NCBI GenBank assembly: GCA_002102555.1
Contig: MCFL01000112.1
Coordinates: 1-64,000, forward strand
Direction: 5' to 3'
Source: Catenaria anguillulae PL171
Lineage: Eukaryota; Blastocladiomycota; Blastocladiomycetes; Blastocladiales; Catenariaceae
DNA length: 64,000 nucleotides
The number at the start of each line of letters is the position of its first letter. Position 1 is the stretch's first letter. A program made the translations under genes and the position numbers. This document shows, one piece after another, positions 45,126 to 55,833 of this stretch. The notes under the pieces are model-generated. The model had not been told where the DNA came from. It saw only the letters and a list, made by a program, of their open reading frames with translations, and did no database searches.

Positions 45126-46361
45126 CTAGGGCTTGAGCCGCGGGCGTATTGGGTAGGGTGGATAGTTCTGGCGTCGCTTGAGAAGAGGATAAGTCGTGGG
45201 ATGTGGCCGAAGAAATGGGAGCAGAGGCGGTAGTTGTTGGTGCAGGTGTGTTTGGGTCGGACGGTGGCGGTGCAAGCATGTCGCCAAGTACAGTACGCGA
45301 GCTTGATGGCTGCTTTCTTTGAGTCGCTCTAGACGTCTACGCATACACTCAACAATTGTCAATTGGAAGAGAACGAGCAATGGGAACAATGGGAGGAGCG
45401 CAGCACGTACTGCTCGATCGTTGCCGATTGGAACTCAAGATCGGCGCAGCTGGCCGACGGCACCCTTCTTCTTGTGGAAAAACGCACGCTCTTCCTTTGT
45501 TGCCCCTTCACCAATCAAAATTCGCTCAACTACAGTAGAGCGAACGTAGCCGTTCGGAATGGGAAAGTCTCTCAAGAGTGGCACAATGGCCTCCTCGGCA
45601 ATCCAACCTACCCAGCACGTCCTTTGGCCAAACTTCATGTGCGCACTGACAAACGAGCCCCTAATACCCTTGCTGTTGGTTGATTCTTTTCGCAGGAAGA
45701 TGACTGACGCTGTGGTTGTAAGCGTAGTGGCGCGTACGTACTCGCCGCAAATGTCGTGGGCGCCGCACGAACGGAGGTGGTCTCGGACGATCATCCCGGC
45801 AATGGGAAAAAGGCCTTGTTCCACTGAGCAAGAGGATGACGAGGTATAGCAGCGCTGGGATCATCAGGTTCGATGGCAGGGGTAGACCGTTTGGCGGTAG
45901 GTTGGCTAACCGCGGCCATGTCCATTCCCGCCTTTTGATTTCTTGGTTTTCGATTTCCCCATAGTTGAGAAACATGGCAGCGCCCAGGCGTTGCGTTATT
46001 GTGCGGAAAGGGTGCCGCTGCAGTGACCGGTGACGCTGGGTGGTGGCCAGAATGAGCGGCAGATGTCTGACGTGCGGTGACGGTAAAGCGGCTGCGTGCG
46101 TAGTGGATAGGGGACGGGCATTGGTCGAGCTTGGCCAGGAGCGGAACGCGGGCGACATTGGCGATTGGCCCATCCATGGCGCTAATGCATTGACGACCGT
46201 CTCATATGATGCGGTTGATGGCGGCTGGTCGATCGGCTTGGGAAGTAGAGTAGTGCGGCCGCGAGGGCGTCCTTCCGACTTCCGCTGAGCGACGGCTGGC
46301 TCTTGGGCCAAGCTGTGCACATGGCGGCGATGCCGGCGGCCCGGGTGGCGATTGCCCATTG
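45126..46361 (-). CDS. Probable upstream exons of the piggyBac-type gene, unrecognised
   Basis: Coding-like sequence opens at the ATG at 46361 with an AT-hook-like block (RKSEGRPRGRTTLLPK). It continues through WNKAFFPLPG and, after a frame change at a G run near 45800, MIVRDHLRSCGAHDICGEY to VERILIGEGATKEERAFF. It ends in a Ser/Thr/Pro-rich stretch next to the transposase exons. It may be the DNA-binding N-terminal part of the same protein or a separate gene. I do not recognise a family. Confidence 0.4.
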
Positions 46362-46932
46362 AACATGAGGCTACTTGGGGGGCAAGGCACAAGGTTCACA
46401 TGGAGAATGGCATGAGGTTTGCGAGAATTTCGTTGATGTCCCAGGTAAGTAAGCAAAAGTGATCTTTAGCTGACGCCGCTGGGATTTTTACTTCGTGGCG
46501 ATCGTGATCGATATGGGCAAGACGCGTCTAGTTGATCGATAACGATCGCGTCGTCGAGGATCGGCGTTATACCAAGCAAGAGACAACTTGGGTAAAGTGG
46601 ACCGACCAGGATTCAAAAGAGCAGGGCACCCCCCCCCCCCCCCGAAAGTATAGTCTGCTCACGTACAGATCTGCTTACAGGGATGGGCGATCTGAATGAC
46701 CAACAAGAGTGCGCGAACTGCACTCCACACTTCGTCAATGGCGGCCTCGTTTGGGGGCGCACGCGTTGGCACCATCACACCTGACTCATCGCTTCCATGA
46801 TGGTACATGTTTGTTCGCATTGTCCTCACGTCAGTATCAGCACCGTCAAGAGAACTGACCTATTTAACTTATTGTGCCGCCAATAATTCTCTGATTGCAC
46901 ACCCAAAGAATTCATCCACATAGTACCAAGCC
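46362..46932. other. Divergent promoter region of FAM161
   Basis: This gap of about 570 bp holds the poly-C tract and a TTAA at 46864-46867. No gene was recognised. Confidence 0.4.
46629..46643. repeat. Poly-C tract of 15
   Basis: An uninterrupted homopolymer in the intergenic region upstream of FAM161. Its true length may be uncertain in the assembly. Confidence 0.9.
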
Positions 46933-49022
46933 ATGATCTCGTCCACGGCCGACCTGTACGTTGCTGGTCGGAACCCGGTCTTTGACCATCGCGGCCCAGC
47001 TGACAATGTCAACCTGGCTCGACCTGATCCGCTCTCCATAAGAACCGACAACTTATCGCCAAGTGACATTGACGATGAAATCCTGCCCCGATTATCGGCC
47101 GTCAAGGCCAAAGCCGATGATTTCCTGCACCACTTGGACGTGCTCAAGGAAGCCACGCGCATGACAATTGCAAGTTCGCTTGTGGACAGGCGGCATGCAC
47201 GGCTCCCGAAATCCGAAAAGGTGATGCTACTCGAGACGCTCGTTGAGCGCGGGCGACAAGTGGGAGATGGCCGGCCATTGGATCAGCTTGTCGAGTCGGT
47301 GCTGGACGACATTCGCAGCTCCTTGTCTGCAACGACAAGTCAGGATGTAGGTCCAGAAAGCGGGCCGCGTATGTCAACGCACAAAAGCACGTCTTCTCGA
47401 CCTCCATTGTCAGCAGCCAGAACAGCGCCTACGAGTCCCTCGAAATCATCACCGAGCCGAGCCCGCAGGTGCGATTCTGGTGAAGCAGAGCAAGCTCTCG
47501 CGTCGTTGGAGGCATTCAAGAAAAAGATTCGCAAGATGAAGGCGCAAGGGCTCAAAGTCGACACTGTAATGGACGAGCCGAGCATTATAAGAACCAAGTC
47601 CGTGATGTCGCCAAATCAGCGGACCAAGTCAACAAAGGTTGCCGCTGTTGGCCCCGAGGACGAGGATAGACCAGACTCACCGTGTCCACCGCCTGGAACT
47701 CCGCTGGCTGCGTGGGAACTCGAGCCGAGGCCAGCCAAGGTCAAGAAGCAACCGCCACCATCAATTGCTCGCGAGCGTGCGCGGGATCCCAAGTCACACA
47801 CGCTTCGAGAAGATGACGATGAGGCACACATGCAAGTCAAGTTCATTGCCCGCCCAGTTCCGCCGGCGTCACTAGTTCCAAAGTTTGACCAAATTATGCG
47901 CCAAGCAGAAGAGCGCCGCAAGCAACGAGTGCAAAAGGTCAAGAACGAGCTTCAGGGCAAAATCAAGCCGTTTGCATTCGAGTACTCGTCCATGCTCAAG
48001 AAGCGGGTATACATACACGTGCTTCCTCCGCCTCCTGCGAGGGTCGATATGTCGTCATGACACTGACCATTCTCCTTTTCGCATGTGGACAGAGAGAAGC
48101 TGCCAAGTCCAAGTCCGCTGCCGAACCGAACACCCACAAATGCAAACGTCCACCGCCCCGCCCGAAATCCGCCCCAGCCAGTAGTCCATTGCGCCCACCT
48201 AAACCCTTGCCTCCCTCATCAAACGACCCGACACCCGACCACACGTTCCGCCCACGCATCAACCCCACCATTCCCGACTTTGCCGCTAGCCACATGCACT
48301 TTTCTTGTCTGCTCGCGCGCTCGCGAAAGTCACACGCCCCGCCAACGCTGCGTCCGTTCCGCGGCGTCGAACTGCGCCAGCGCGTGTTTGAGGAGCGCAA
48401 GAAGCGGACGCTTGCGCGCGTCATGCACGAACTCAACAAGGACGTGCGGGCGTCACCACGGGTGGGAAAAGCATGGAGTGACGCGGCAAAAGAAAGAGAG
48501 GTTGGGCCGACACCAAAGACGACCAGGGCGACGGAGTTGACATTGGCGGCGCGCAGGGCAAAAGAGGAAGCGCGCGCGAAACGCGCCGAGGACGAACGGT
48601 TGGCGCAAGCGCATCGCGCGGCAAAGGAGGCGGCCATGGCGGCTGTGATTCGCGAGGCCATGGACAGTTCGGCGCACAAGCGAATGATTAAAGGTGCGGC
48701 AACTGGGAAGCAACAGGACCATGAACAAGGCGTGCGAGCAAGGAGACAGATGGCGCGGGCCACAAGAGAGTATGCAACGTTTTTGGAAGCCATGGAGGCG
48801 AGACTGAGCGCACGGCCGTTGACGTTGGAGCAAGTGGGCGGGACCGAGGGGCCGAGCTTGAGGGAGCAGGCAAAGAGGGTTGCTGAAGAGAGTATGTTCA
48901 AGTTCCTCTCGACTGGGCTTTGGCAGCAAGTCTCCTAACATCTAACATGACATTGAGCATGCACAGAAATCGCAAAAATCTTGGCCGAGCTCGAGTTGGA
49001 CTCGACATCGACAGAAAAGTGA
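46933..49022 (+). CDS. FAM161: FAM161-family centrosomal/ciliary protein
   Basis: Exons 46933-48006, 48093-48891 and 48967-49022 give 642 residues. The family-specific blocks occur in order. First comes QVKFIARPVPPASLVPKFDQ, followed by a charged helix (RQAEERRKQRVQKVKNEL) and IKPFAFEYSS. Then FRPRINPTIPDFAASHMHF is followed by APPTLRPFRGVEL and long Arg/Glu/Ala-rich coiled coil (ARRAKEEARAKRAEDERLAQ). FAM161 proteins bind microtubules at the basal body, connecting cilium and inner scaffold of centrioles, so the gene implies a flagellated life stage. The last intron is supported by GTATGT...CACAG and restores EEKIAKILAELEL before the stop. Confidence 0.82.
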
Positions 49023-49204
49023 GAAGCCATGATTGAAAGCGGAGTGACTCGACAAATAGACGCCAAATGTTGATTTGAATTTGATAAATGTACTATGGGG
49101 GTCAGAGAGGATGCAAAAGAAAACAACAAGCAACTCAAAGCAATCACGCGCGGCGCACAACACGCCCAAAACCATGCCAACTGCGCATTTTGCTGAAAAG
49201 CAAA

Positions 49205-51225
49205 TCAGGTCAAGGTGTAGGTCGGACCACCACTGCCTTCTGGCGTTGTCCAATCAATGTTTTGGCTCGGGTCCTTGATATCGCACGTCTTGCAGTGGAT
49301 GCAGTTTTGGAAGTTGATTTGGAACTTTTTGTCTGCCTTGGTGCCATCCGACAAGGTGTACGGCTTCCCGGCATCCACATACTCGTACACGCCCGCGGGG
49401 CAGAACTTTGCCTCTGGGCCATCGTACTTTGGCAAGTTGACGCGCACTTGGACCTCGGGATCCTTTGGCCGGAGATGCGCGGGCTGCGAGTGGTTGTGGT
49501 TGGTGCCCGTGCGCGCGACATTGTCCAGCAAGTCAAACGAAAGCACGCCATCGGGTTTCGGATACTCGATGGGCGGGCACTGGTCCTTGGGCAACAAACT
49601 TTCGTGGTCGCGGACCTTGTGCTGGAGCGTCCAGGGGACGCGCCCGCGCAAAATCATGGTTTCGAGCCCAGAGTAGAGCAGACCGCCCCACATGCCGAGC
49701 GGGTTGTGGAACGATGGGCGCACGTTGCGGATCTCGTTTAGTTCCTTGTGGATCCATGACTCTTCGAACGCCTTTTGGTAGCCTGCAAGGTGGATCGGGT
49801 CGACTTGGGGCTCTTCCGACTCGGTCACGGACGGCTGGTCCTTGAGCATTCCGAAAGCCTGCTCGGCGGCAAGCATACCCGACTTCATGGCCGTGTGCGT
49901 GCCCTTGATCTTGGGCACGTTGAGGAATCCGGCTGCACACCCGACCAGGGCGCCACCGGGGAAAGCGAGCTGCGGAATCGACTGCAAGCCGCCCTCGTTG
50001 AGTGCGCGTGCTCCGTATGAGATACATTTGCCGCCCTCGAGGTGCTTCGCAATCGCCGGATGGTGCTTGTACCGCTGGAATTCCATGTAGGGCCGCAAGT
50101 TGACATTCCAGTAATCGAGGCCAACAACGAGGCCGACCGATACAAGATGACGCCCACCCTCGGCCGCGTCCGTCCAGTGGTAAAGGAACGAGCCGCCATA
50201 CGTCTTGTAGTCCATTGGCCACCCGATCGAGTGCATGACGAGCCCCGGCTGGTGCTTTTCCTTGGGCACCTCCCACACCTCCTTGAGGCCAATACCGTAG
50301 GTTTGGAACTGGTCGGGCTCGCGCAGGTTAAAGTGGCGGATGAGTTGCTTGGACAGCGACCCATGGCATCCTTCGGCGAGCAGCGTGACGCGGGCGCGGA
50401 TCTGCATGCCAGGCTCGAAATTGTCCGAGGGCGTGCCGTCCTTGTTGATGCCCATGTCGCCGGTTTGCACGCCGAGCAGCTTGGTTCCGTCGGCAGACAA
50501 CAGCGGCTTGGCGCCGGCAAAGCCAGGGTAGATTTCGACCTCAAGGGCTTCGGCTTGCTCGCCGAGCCATTTGGCGAATTGGTTGAGCGAGATGATGTAG
50601 TTGCCGTCATTGTGCATGTCGGGCGGAGCGGGCAGCGGGATGGCCGAGGATTTGGTGAGAAGCATCATCTTGTCTTCCTTGACAGGGGTGTTGAGTGGTG
50701 CCTATGTACACGCAAACAGATGGATAAGTATGGACATACTTGGGTATGAAATGAGATGTATGTGCGTAATGAATAACGTACGCCCATCTCCTTCCACTCG
50801 GGGAAGAGCTCATTCAATGCCCGCGGCTCCAACACGTTGCCCGACAACATGTGTGCACCAACCTCTGCGCCCTTTTCAATGACCATGACGCGAATCTCTT
50901 TGCCCTCTTGCTGAGCAAGCTGCTTGATGCGGATCGCTGCCGACAAGCCCGCGGGGCCAGCACCGACAATAAGCACGTCCGTGTTGTCGACAAACCGCTC
51001 AACGTCGGCGAGCGGGTCGTCGGCGACGGGTGTAGCGCGGTGCGCCGGACGGGACGTGTGCATGGCACGGATCGGCGTGCGTACGGTGGCCGCTGCCGCA
51101 AGCCCTTGGCGGTGCAAGGTCAAGCGACGGGTGATGGCCGGAATGGACCGGGACGCGGTGGTGGCCACGGCGCGGCGTGAGGCGGCAGCGGCCGAGACGG
51201 AGACGGTGCGTGCGAGCAGTGACAT
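49205..51225 (-). CDS. ETFDH: Electron transfer flavoprotein-ubiquinone oxidoreductase
   Basis: Exons 50782-51225 and 49205-50701, joined across an 80-nt intron, give 646 residues. The enzyme is in the mitochondrial inner membrane and passes electrons from ETF, charged by acyl-CoA and amino acid dehydrogenases, to ubiquinone. An Arg/Ala-rich presequence is followed by the FAD dinucleotide fold [17 protein letters not shown] and [19 protein letters not shown]. Also seen are [14 protein letters not shown], the membrane-dipping region [19 protein letters not shown], and a C-terminal 4Fe-4S site with FCPAGVYEY and [17 protein letters not shown]. It diverges from RRP9. Confidence 0.96.
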
Positions 51226-51651
51226 TGTGGTATGTGTATTGCCGTCTGAACGTGAACGTTAAGGGGATAGCTGGACCGTACCAGTGGAGGCGGCGTTGGT
51301 GTCGTTGGCACACAGAGAGCTGAGATCGAATCGATCCAAAGATGTGAAAAGCACACTCACTGTCCGATCCAAAGTGGTTTGGCGAATGCCCAGTGGGGCC
51401 CAGGCCCTCGGCGCCGCCTTCTGGACGTGCGGAGTGATGCCACCCCAACATCGCGAACACTCCAGGAACATGCCGGAAGAGAAACGCGTGAAAACTGTCG
51501 CACGCTGGTGTGCCATCACGCCGTGTCACGTGAGCACGAATGCAATATTGGCGAGAGTCAGCTCGTCTCGTCGACTGCCAATGGATGACAGTATGGAGCG
51601 TATTGGCAATGCATTCAGCCCACTCGCCACTGCCAAGCGCACACAAACACA
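51226..51651. promoter_or_regulatory. Divergent promoter, ETFDH and RRP9
   Basis: The two genes start 426 bp apart in opposite directions, so this gap must hold both promoters. No specific site was identified. Confidence 0.5.
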
Positions 51652-53471
51652 ATGAAGGACAAGTTTTTTGCCGCAGAACCGAAAAAGCGTCCCAAGAAGC
51701 GGCCCGCCTCTGCAGCCGGGGCCGCAGACTCGGACTCTGCGTCTGCCGCCACCAAGGCCAAACGCTCACGATCCAACCCGGCCGCTTCCTCCTCGTCGTC
51801 TGCGCTCAAGGCAAAACCGAAACCATCCAAACGCGCCGCTGCCGCCGACGCCGACATTTCCGGCTCCGACTCTGACCCAGAAGCCGACAATGTGGGCGAC
51901 GGCATCGACATTGACCGCACCGTCTACTCAAAGGACGACGAGGACTCTGCGGATGAGGATGGCAACCGGGAGTCGGCGGCTGAGAAGCGGCTACGGCTTG
52001 CGAAGGCGTACCTCGATCAGGTCAAGGGTGCTGCTGCTCGCAAGGCTGGGTTTGAGGGCGACGATCTGGATGCAGAGGAAATGGATCGTGATTTGATTGC
52101 CGAGCGGTTGCGCGACGATGCGGTATGTGTATTCTCGTCTTGCATTTCTCTTTCCTTTTCACCACACATAAACTGACTGACTTCATTGGTGCCCACCAAC
52201 AGCTCGAATCCCGCGGCCGCCTGTGGCGCACACTTGCCTCCCAGTACCTCCACACACTCCCGATCGAACCCACCAAATTCCCGCGCGGCCACCAGCAATC
52301 CCTGACATGCTTGGCCGTGTCACCTAACCGCGCATACGTCTTTTCCGGGAGCAAGGACGGTTCCATTATCCAGTGGAACGCCGCCACAAAGCGCAAGGAA
52401 CGTACGCTTCTCGGGCTCGTGAAATCCGCGCCGGCAGACCTGGCCGCCAAGGGCCACACACGCGATGTACTGTGCCTTGCGGCCAACGGCCAATACCTTG
52501 TGTCGGGTGGCAACGACCACAAGCTCAACGTGTGGGCCATGCCCAACCTCGACCATGTCCGCCAGTTCAACTCGCACCGTGACGCAGTCACTGGGTGTGT
52601 CATTCGCAAAGGCACGCCGCATTTGTACACGTCGTCGCGCGATCGCACCGTCAAGACGTGGAACTTGGACGAGATGACCTATGTCGAGACGTTGTTTGGA
52701 CACCAGGATCCCGTCGCTGCGATTGACACGGTCAACAAGGAACACTGTGTGACTGCTGGTGGCCGCGACAAGACAATGCGCTTGTGGAAGATTGTCGAAG
52801 AGTCGCAGCTCCTGTTTCGCGCGTCCCACTTTCACGGGTCGCTCGATGTGGTGTGGCAAGTGACTGAGGACTTGTTTGTGTCGGGCGACGACCACGGCCA
52901 CATTTCGCTGTGGCACACGGGCAAGAAGAAGGCCGTGTTTACCATTCACCACGCTCATGGATACGTCCCGCAGTCGGAGCAGGATGTCGAGCTGGGCCTG
53001 CCGCGCAAGCCTTACTGGATCACGGCACTCGCGGGCATCAAGTTTGCCGACATCATGTTCTCGGGGTCTTGGTCGGGCGAAATCAAGGCATGGCGTATTG
53101 ACCGTGTGGCGCAAAAGATTGTGGCGGTTGGTACCTTGCCCGTGGTTGGATGCGTGAATGCTTTGACTGTGGTCGAGCCCGTGAGTTTCCCCGCCGCGTT
53201 TGAGAACGCCGAGCAAGCAGAGGTGGCCAAGGTCGACAGGGTGTCCCAGGACCCCGAGCACGCCATTGTCGTGTATGCCGGTGTGGGCCAGGAGCATCGT
53301 GATGGCAGGTGGTGGAGGGTCAAGGAGGCCAGGAACACCGTGTACGAATTTGTGTTGCGGCCAAAGGTGCCAAAGTTGGCAGAGGCAAAGAAGAAGCAAA
53401 CGTTGATTCGGTCCGCTATTGCGGGCGAGGCAGACGATGCCGATGCCGATGATGGCGAGTTTGCGTGGTAA
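51652..53471 (+). CDS. RRP9: U3 snoRNP protein Rrp9 (U3-55K), WD40
   Basis: Exons 51652-52122 and 52203-53471 give 579 residues. Rrp9 binds the box B/C motif of U3 snoRNA in the small-subunit processome. The N-terminal third is Lys/Ala and acidic low complexity with nuclear-localisation-like KKRPKKRP. It is followed by AEKRLRLAKAYLDQVK, typical for the family. Seven WD-like repeats follow, such as FSGSKDGSIIQWN, VSGGNDHKLNVW, YTSSRDRTVKTWNL, TAGGRDKTMRLWKI, VSGDDHGHISLW and FSGSWSGEIKAWRI. The end REARNTVYEF-like (KEARNTVYEFVLRPK) also fits. Confidence 0.93.
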
Positions 53472-53548
53472 TGTGTTCAGGTGCTTTGTGTCATCGATTT
53501 TCTCTACATCCGGCTCAAAATGTATATTATCTCCACTCGTGCACTTTT

Positions 53549-54535
53549 TCACATGACGACACAATCCAATTTGCGCACAGACTTGCGTGATGCATTTGAG
53601 CTCACGCTTTTGCGCCTCTGCTTTTTACCCGACGTGGTCAGCGTGCCCAGTGATGCGACCGACAAGCGGCGCACAATGGTGTTGACTTGTGTGCTGTCGG
53701 CCGTGCGGCCCATGAGCCGGCTGGCCAGGTCGAGAATCATGGAGTAGACCGTCTCTGCAATGCGCGCGGAAGTGATGTAGTTGAGCACGTCGTGGTCTTC
53801 TGCCCAAGAAGTGTGCAGCGGTTGAGGTACCATGCGCAAGCCAGCAAGGTCGGCTGTGATTTCATACGAGGGTGAGCTTGATTGATAAAGTTAAAAATGG
53901 TACAAAGTCAACGCTTAAGCGACAACGCACACTTGTTTCCGACAACTGCCATCAAAGGAATCCTCGCCTGCGGATCCGGCCGAGGTTTACGTGGACGATA
54001 CTCTGCCTCGCCTCCTCCTGCTCCCCACCCACCCCCGCCGCTCGTTCCAAACTCGTCTTCTGCCGCATTGGCCGCATTCCCATTGATGTTGCCTGACCCA
54101 TTGCCCATTCCGCACACACGCTCCACCAAGTGGAACCATTGTGTCAGGGACTTGAAGGTGGACGGTTGCGTCAGGTCGTACACGAGCAAGATTGCATCGG
54201 CGTCAATCAAGGCGTTGGGCAGACCACGCGAGTGCAGCATGGATCCGGCAACATCCCACAACTGGACCGTGCACGGTGTCGAATCTAGATGCGGGATTGC
54301 TCCTTAGTTGGACACTCACCATACATACTTGAGTCTGGCCATTATACATTATTGGCAGCGCACCTGCGAGTTTGATGGGCTTTTCAAAGACGTCGAGGCC
54401 GGGTGTCGGTTGGTAGTGGACCGAAAAGCGGTCATAGACAAAGCGATGAATGACGCTCGTTTTCCCAGAACACGCGTCGCCAACGAGCACAATCTTTACT
54501 GTTTTGAGAAACTCTTTCATTTTCAATTGTGTCAA
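53549..54535 (-). CDS. RAB28: RAB28-like small GTPase with CaaX box
   Basis: Exons 54364-54535, 53933-54284 and 53549-53876 give about 283 residues. G1 is GDACSGKTS; the Rab28-like switch I reads QPTPGLDVF; G3 is LWDVAGS; ALLVYD-type strand AILLVYDLTQPSTF and the C-terminal helix ITSARIAETVYSMILDLA follow. The protein ends CVVM, a farnesylation-type CaaX box; RAB28 is unusual among Rabs in being farnesylated. RAB28 travels with IFT/BBSome in cilia. Odd points: a Gly/Ala-rich insertion of ~35 residues, and a weak NKxD site, GNN or GNKC depending on the last splice. Starts at 54535 or 54520 (MKEFLKTVKIV). Confidence 0.75.
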
Positions 54536-54746
54536 GAGTGTGGCATTTGTAGTTCATGGATTGACGTTTGCAGTTTCAATTGCATCAAGTTATTGTCCGC
54601 ATCACATGGAAAGCGTATGTATTCGTGAGGAGTTGTTATAAAGTACACGCGGATTTCGGAACGGAAGGCGACACACCACACACTGCCACACCAAATACAA
54701 CAAGAAGGATCACACCAAGTCAGACAACACAGTCACTCTCAACGCT

Positions 54747-55833
54747 TTAGAAGCTATGGAAAATCTCGGCCTGAGCACCGCGGGTACCGGCGACGGCGGT
54801 CATGACCTGACGCTGGCCGTCCTCGTTGACGATGTCGACCCACTTTTGGCCGTCAAAGACCTTGCGCAAGACGATCTTGGTGCTGGCCACGCCATAGTTG
54901 GCGTTCTTGGCAACCTCGGCATAGTTGCGCTGCAAGTCGTACGGGGTCACGTCCGACTCGGGAAGCGCGGCAACATGGGGCTCAACAAGGTTGAACGAGG
55001 CGGACGACACGGCCCAGTTGCGGCCAAAGGTCGGATCAAAGGGAGCCTTACCCGAGGGCTTCTTGGGCAGCTTGGCAGAGAAGCCGGTGGTGAGATCATC
55101 GCGGGTCACGGCAACCTTGGCGGCGTTGATGGCGTCAGCACCCGAGAGCTCAACGTAAAAGAAGGTGTCGGACGGGCGCGGGAAGGGCTCAATGTCGTTC
55201 TTGTTGGGCATAATGCCAAACGCGGCACGGACCTTGGCGGGCACCTTGACGGCTTGAGTGAAGGGCACCAAGGCGCCGGACTGGTTGACGGCAAACACGT
55301 CGTAACCCTTGGTGCACTCACGGACTTCCCACTTTGGCTCGACGGGGAGCACGATCGGGTTGGTCGGGGTGGGCTTGAGCGACTTGGCAACGTCCTCGAA
55401 CAGGCAGTGGCGCACAGTCACAAGGGCAGAGCCCTTGGTGGGGCCGCGGGTGTTGGCGGTCATGACGACTTCGGTCTTGTGGAATTCGGGGACACGGCCG
55501 CCGTTGGGACGCACGGCAGCAATACCCGAGCGGGAGGTGGCGACGGCTTGCTGGGTGCGAGCGGCAAAGTCGGCATAGTCGTCACAGCAGCGACCAGTGA
55601 GCGTGCAGTCGGCGTTGCAGTGGCAGTCCATGACGGTGATGCCGGTCATGGTCGCGAGACAGGTCGACGACGCGCGCTTGTCTGTAGCGAGACGGAGCGA
55701 GAGTTGAATGAGCGAGTGGGAACGAAGAAGGAAGGCAGTCGCGCAGCATGAATCGAGATCACGAACCAAGGGGAGCAGCCGAAACGGTGGCAACCAAGGC
55801 AGACGCGAGCGAGAGGAGGCCGAGGAACTTCAT
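54747..55833 (-). CDS. Secreted somatomedin-B-like cysteine motif protein, copy C
   Basis: Exons 55767-55833 and 54747-55681 with an 85-nt intron give 333 residues. The intron sits at the same codon as in copies A and B and again creates LDKR after the signal peptide (KFLGLLSLASALVATVSA). The CHCNADC...CCDDY block is identical, while the rest is diverged, roughly four residues in five shared by eye. The tail differs (GTRGAQAEIFHSF). Conservation of the whole length implies selection on the unrecognised C-terminal domain. It lies about 37 kb from the inverted repeat and its flanks do not resemble the repeat arms. Confidence 0.8.

Noticed and set aside
52320-53564. 414-codon antisense ORF opposite RRP9
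   Set aside because: The plus strand encodes clear WD40 repeats. The antisense product has no domain.
54756-55751. 331-codon plus-strand ORF opposite the third secreted gene
   Set aside because: It is a mirror frame of the well-supported two-exon gene. Similar antisense frames appear opposite copies A and B.
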